Shown here: piece after piece, positions 62,661-64,000 of the stretch
Numbering within the stretch: position 1 is the first letter of the stretch
Layout: each line of letters starts with the position of its first letter
NCBI GenBank assembly: GCA_000720845.1
Contig: JODU01000012.1
Location: 310,001 to 374,000 of the forward strand
Reading direction: 5' to 3'
DNA length: 64,000 nt
Source of the DNA: Kitasatospora aureofaciens
GTDB taxonomy: Bacteria > Actinomycetota > Actinomycetes > Streptomycetales > Streptomycetaceae
Program-made: the position numbers and the translations under genes
Notes under the pieces: model-generated
Seen by the model: only the letters and a program-made list of their open reading frames with translations
What the model was told of the DNA's origin: nothing
Databases searched by the model: none

Positions 62661-63788
62661 TCAGCTCTTGGCTGCCGCGGCCTTGGACTTGGTGGCCTTG
62701 GCGGTCGTCGGCGCGGGCACCGCGGGGGCGGCGTCGGCCGTGACGGCGGCGGAGGCGGCGTCCGCGCCGGGCTCGGTGACCGGTTCCTCGGGACGCACGC
62801 CGACGCCCAGCTTCTCCTTGATCTTCTTCTCGATCTCGTTGGCCAGGTCGGGGTTGTCCTTCAGGAAGTTGCGCGCGTTCTCCTTGCCCTGGCCGAGCTG
62901 GTCGCCCTCGTACGTGTACCAGGCTCCGGCCTTGCGGACGAAGCCGTGCTCCACGCCCATGTCGATCAGACCACCCTCGCGGCTGATGCCGTGGCCGTAC
63001 AGGATGTCGAACTCGGCCTGCTTGAAGGGCGGCGCGACCTTGTTCTTGACGACCTTGCAGCGGGTGCGGTTGCCGACCGCGTCCGTGCCGTCCTTCAGTG
63101 TCTCGATGCGGCGGATGTCGATGCGCACGGAGGCGTAGAACTTCAGCGCCCGGCCACCGGTCGTGGTCTCCGGGGAGCCGAACATCACGCCGATCTTCTC
63201 GCGGAGCTGGTTGATGAAGATCGCGGTGGTCTTGGACTGGTTGAGCGCACTGGTGATCTTCCGCAGGGCCTGGCTCATCAGCCGGGCCTGCAGACCGACG
63301 TGGCTGTCGCCCATCTCGCCCTCGATCTCCGCGCGCGGCACGAGCGCGGCGACGGAGTCGATGACGATGAGGTCGAGGGCGCCGGAGCGGACCAGCATGT
63401 CCACGATCTCCAGGGCCTGCTCGCCGTTGTCCGGCTGGGAGAGGATCAGGTTGTCGATGTCGACGCCGAGCTTCTTGGCGTATTCGGGGTCGAGGGCGTG
63501 CTCGGCGTCCACGAACGCGACCTGGCCGCCGGCCTTCTGGGCGTTCGCCACCGCGTGCAGGGTCAGGGTCGTCTTGCCCGAGGACTCGGGGCCGTAGACC
63601 TCCACGACTCGGCCGCGCGGGAGGCCGCCGACGCCGAGGGCCACGTCGAGCGCGGTCGACCCGGTCGGGATGACCTCGATGGGCTCGTTCGGCCGCTCGC
63701 CCATGCGCATGACCGCGCCCTTGCCGAACTGCCGTTCAATCTGTGCGAGCGCGGCGTCCAGGGCCTTCTCGCGGTCGGTTCCTGCCAT
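62661..63788 (-). CDS. recA: Recombinase RecA
   Basis: DNA strand-exchange protein and SOS co-protease, 375 aa. ATG at 63788 ([20 protein letters not shown]) with GGTGGAACCC upstream. Walker A is GPESSGKTT (near 72), Walker B is [14 protein letters not shown] (near 145), loop L2 lies around [20 protein letters not shown], followed by [16 protein letters not shown] (near 210). The last 50 residues are an Ala/Lys-rich tail. Transcribed with recX; its promoter carries an SOS box. Confidence 0.99.
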   Translation of the reverse strand: MAGTDREKALDAALAQIERQFGKGAVMRMGERPNEPIEVIPTGSTALDVALGVGGLPRGRVVEVYGPESSGKTTLTLHAVANAQKAGGQVAFVDAEHALDPEYAKKLGVDIDNLILSQPDNGEQALEIVDMLVRSGALDLIVIDSVAALVPRAEIEGEMGDSHVGLQARLMSQALRKITSALNQSKTTAIFINQLREKIGVMFGSPETTTGGRALKFYASVRIDIRRIETLKDGTDAVGNRTRCKVVKNKVAPPFKQAEFDILYGHGISREGGLIDMGVEHGFVRKAGAWYTYEGDQLGQGKENARNFLKDNPDLANEIEKKIKEKLGVGVRPEEPVTEPGADAASAAVTADAAPAVPAPTTAKATKSKAAAAKS

Positions 63789-63948
63789 GGGTTCCACCCG
63801 GTTTGCTTGATTCGATCGCTTCACGTCAAAGACGCTAATGCCTGCCACTGACAATGGGCCCCGATGAGGGTCCGGCCTGTGGATAACTCGGGTGCATCTC
63901 CCCCCGAACCCACTCGAATCACCCGTCACGAGCCCCGCCGGAGCCTCC

Positions 63949-63978
63949 ATAAGAATGGATGTTCGATTTTCGTGTCAA
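63949..63978 (-). promoter_or_regulatory. recA: recA promoter
   Basis: Minus strand -35 TTGACA (63978-63973), 18-bp spacer, -10 TCTTAT (63954-63949). Confidence 0.8.
63952..63965 (-). promoter_or_regulatory. recA: LexA-binding site (SOS box) of recA
   Basis: CGAACATCCATTCT on the minus strand lies in the promoter spacer and overlaps the -10. GAACATCCATTC is the SOS box I recall for Streptomyces recA. Confidence 0.85.
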
Positions 63979-64000
63979 GCGCACCACGCGGCACTTCCGA

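Overview
The window is high-GC chromosomal DNA from a Streptomyces or very close relative. Coding strands show strong third-position G/C, starts are often GTG or TTG, the principal sigma factor is HrdB with its lysine/alanine-rich N-terminal region, and the sporulation regulator WhiH lies beside it. From memory, the gene order matches the S. coelicolor core region SCO5769-SCO5821 (recA-recX to whiH-hrdB) in the same relative order. There is no phage, IS element, CRISPR array, rRNA or tRNA that I can recognise; this is conserved core genome with small lineage-specific insertions and repeats.

Layout. 1-6.7 kb: a truncated secreted trypsin-like protease, hrdB, whiH, a fused ABC ATPase-permease and a NUDIX/winged-helix protein, all on the minus strand. 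6.8-13.4 kb: a DUF4192 protein, a RecQ-like helicase fused to a phosphoribosyltransferase domain, an unknown conserved protein, a small protein resembling a helicase tail, and rnhB. 13.4-20.1 kb: a TetR/MFS efflux pair with two clear palindromic operators, an ADP-ribosylglycohydrolase with a histidine phosphatase, a YdbC-like protein, a TerD-like protein and an alpha/beta-hydrolase that lacks its catalytic Ser and His. 20.3-27.4 kb: DNA precursor synthesis and the SOS response (nrdJ, nrdR with two NrdR boxes, lexA with its SOS box, a DinG-type helicase). 27.6-31.8 kb: a three-gene NIS-siderophore-like module. 32.1-34.7 kb: two tandem paralogous lipoprotein serine proteases. 34.8-46.4 kb: hflX, an M1 peptidase, an RSH protein with a degraded synthetase region, dapF, miaA, two 89-aa proteins (one MT0933-antitoxin-like), a LigB-like protein and miaB.

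46.5-58.6 kb: a CBM2/Cip1-like cellulose-binding protein under a perfect CebR box, a NarL-type two-component system, a KhtTU-like antiporter pair, a TAXI solute-binding protein convergent with the GluK/GluR two-component system, and the gluABCD glutamate ABC importer. 58.7-64 kb: an FAD monooxygenase, a cysteine-rich leader peptide ahead of a cysteine dioxygenase-rhodanese operon, and recX-recA with the recA SOS box inside its promoter.

Themes. DNA maintenance genes (recA, recX, lexA, dinG-like, recQ-like, rnhB, nrdRJ) are spread through the window and several share LexA or NrdR control. The glutamate genes form a sensing-uptake unit, with an 11-bp-spaced direct repeat in the gluR-gluA gap that fits an OmpR-family operator. 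Many genes have a TAnnnT box 6-7 nt before the start codon and are probably leaderless. The best candidates for undescribed biology are the cysteine-rich leader upstream of cysteine dioxygenase, the helicase-PRTase fusion, the siderophore-like module without amine-modifying genes, the TAXI/GluK pairing, and several short tandem repeats between genes.
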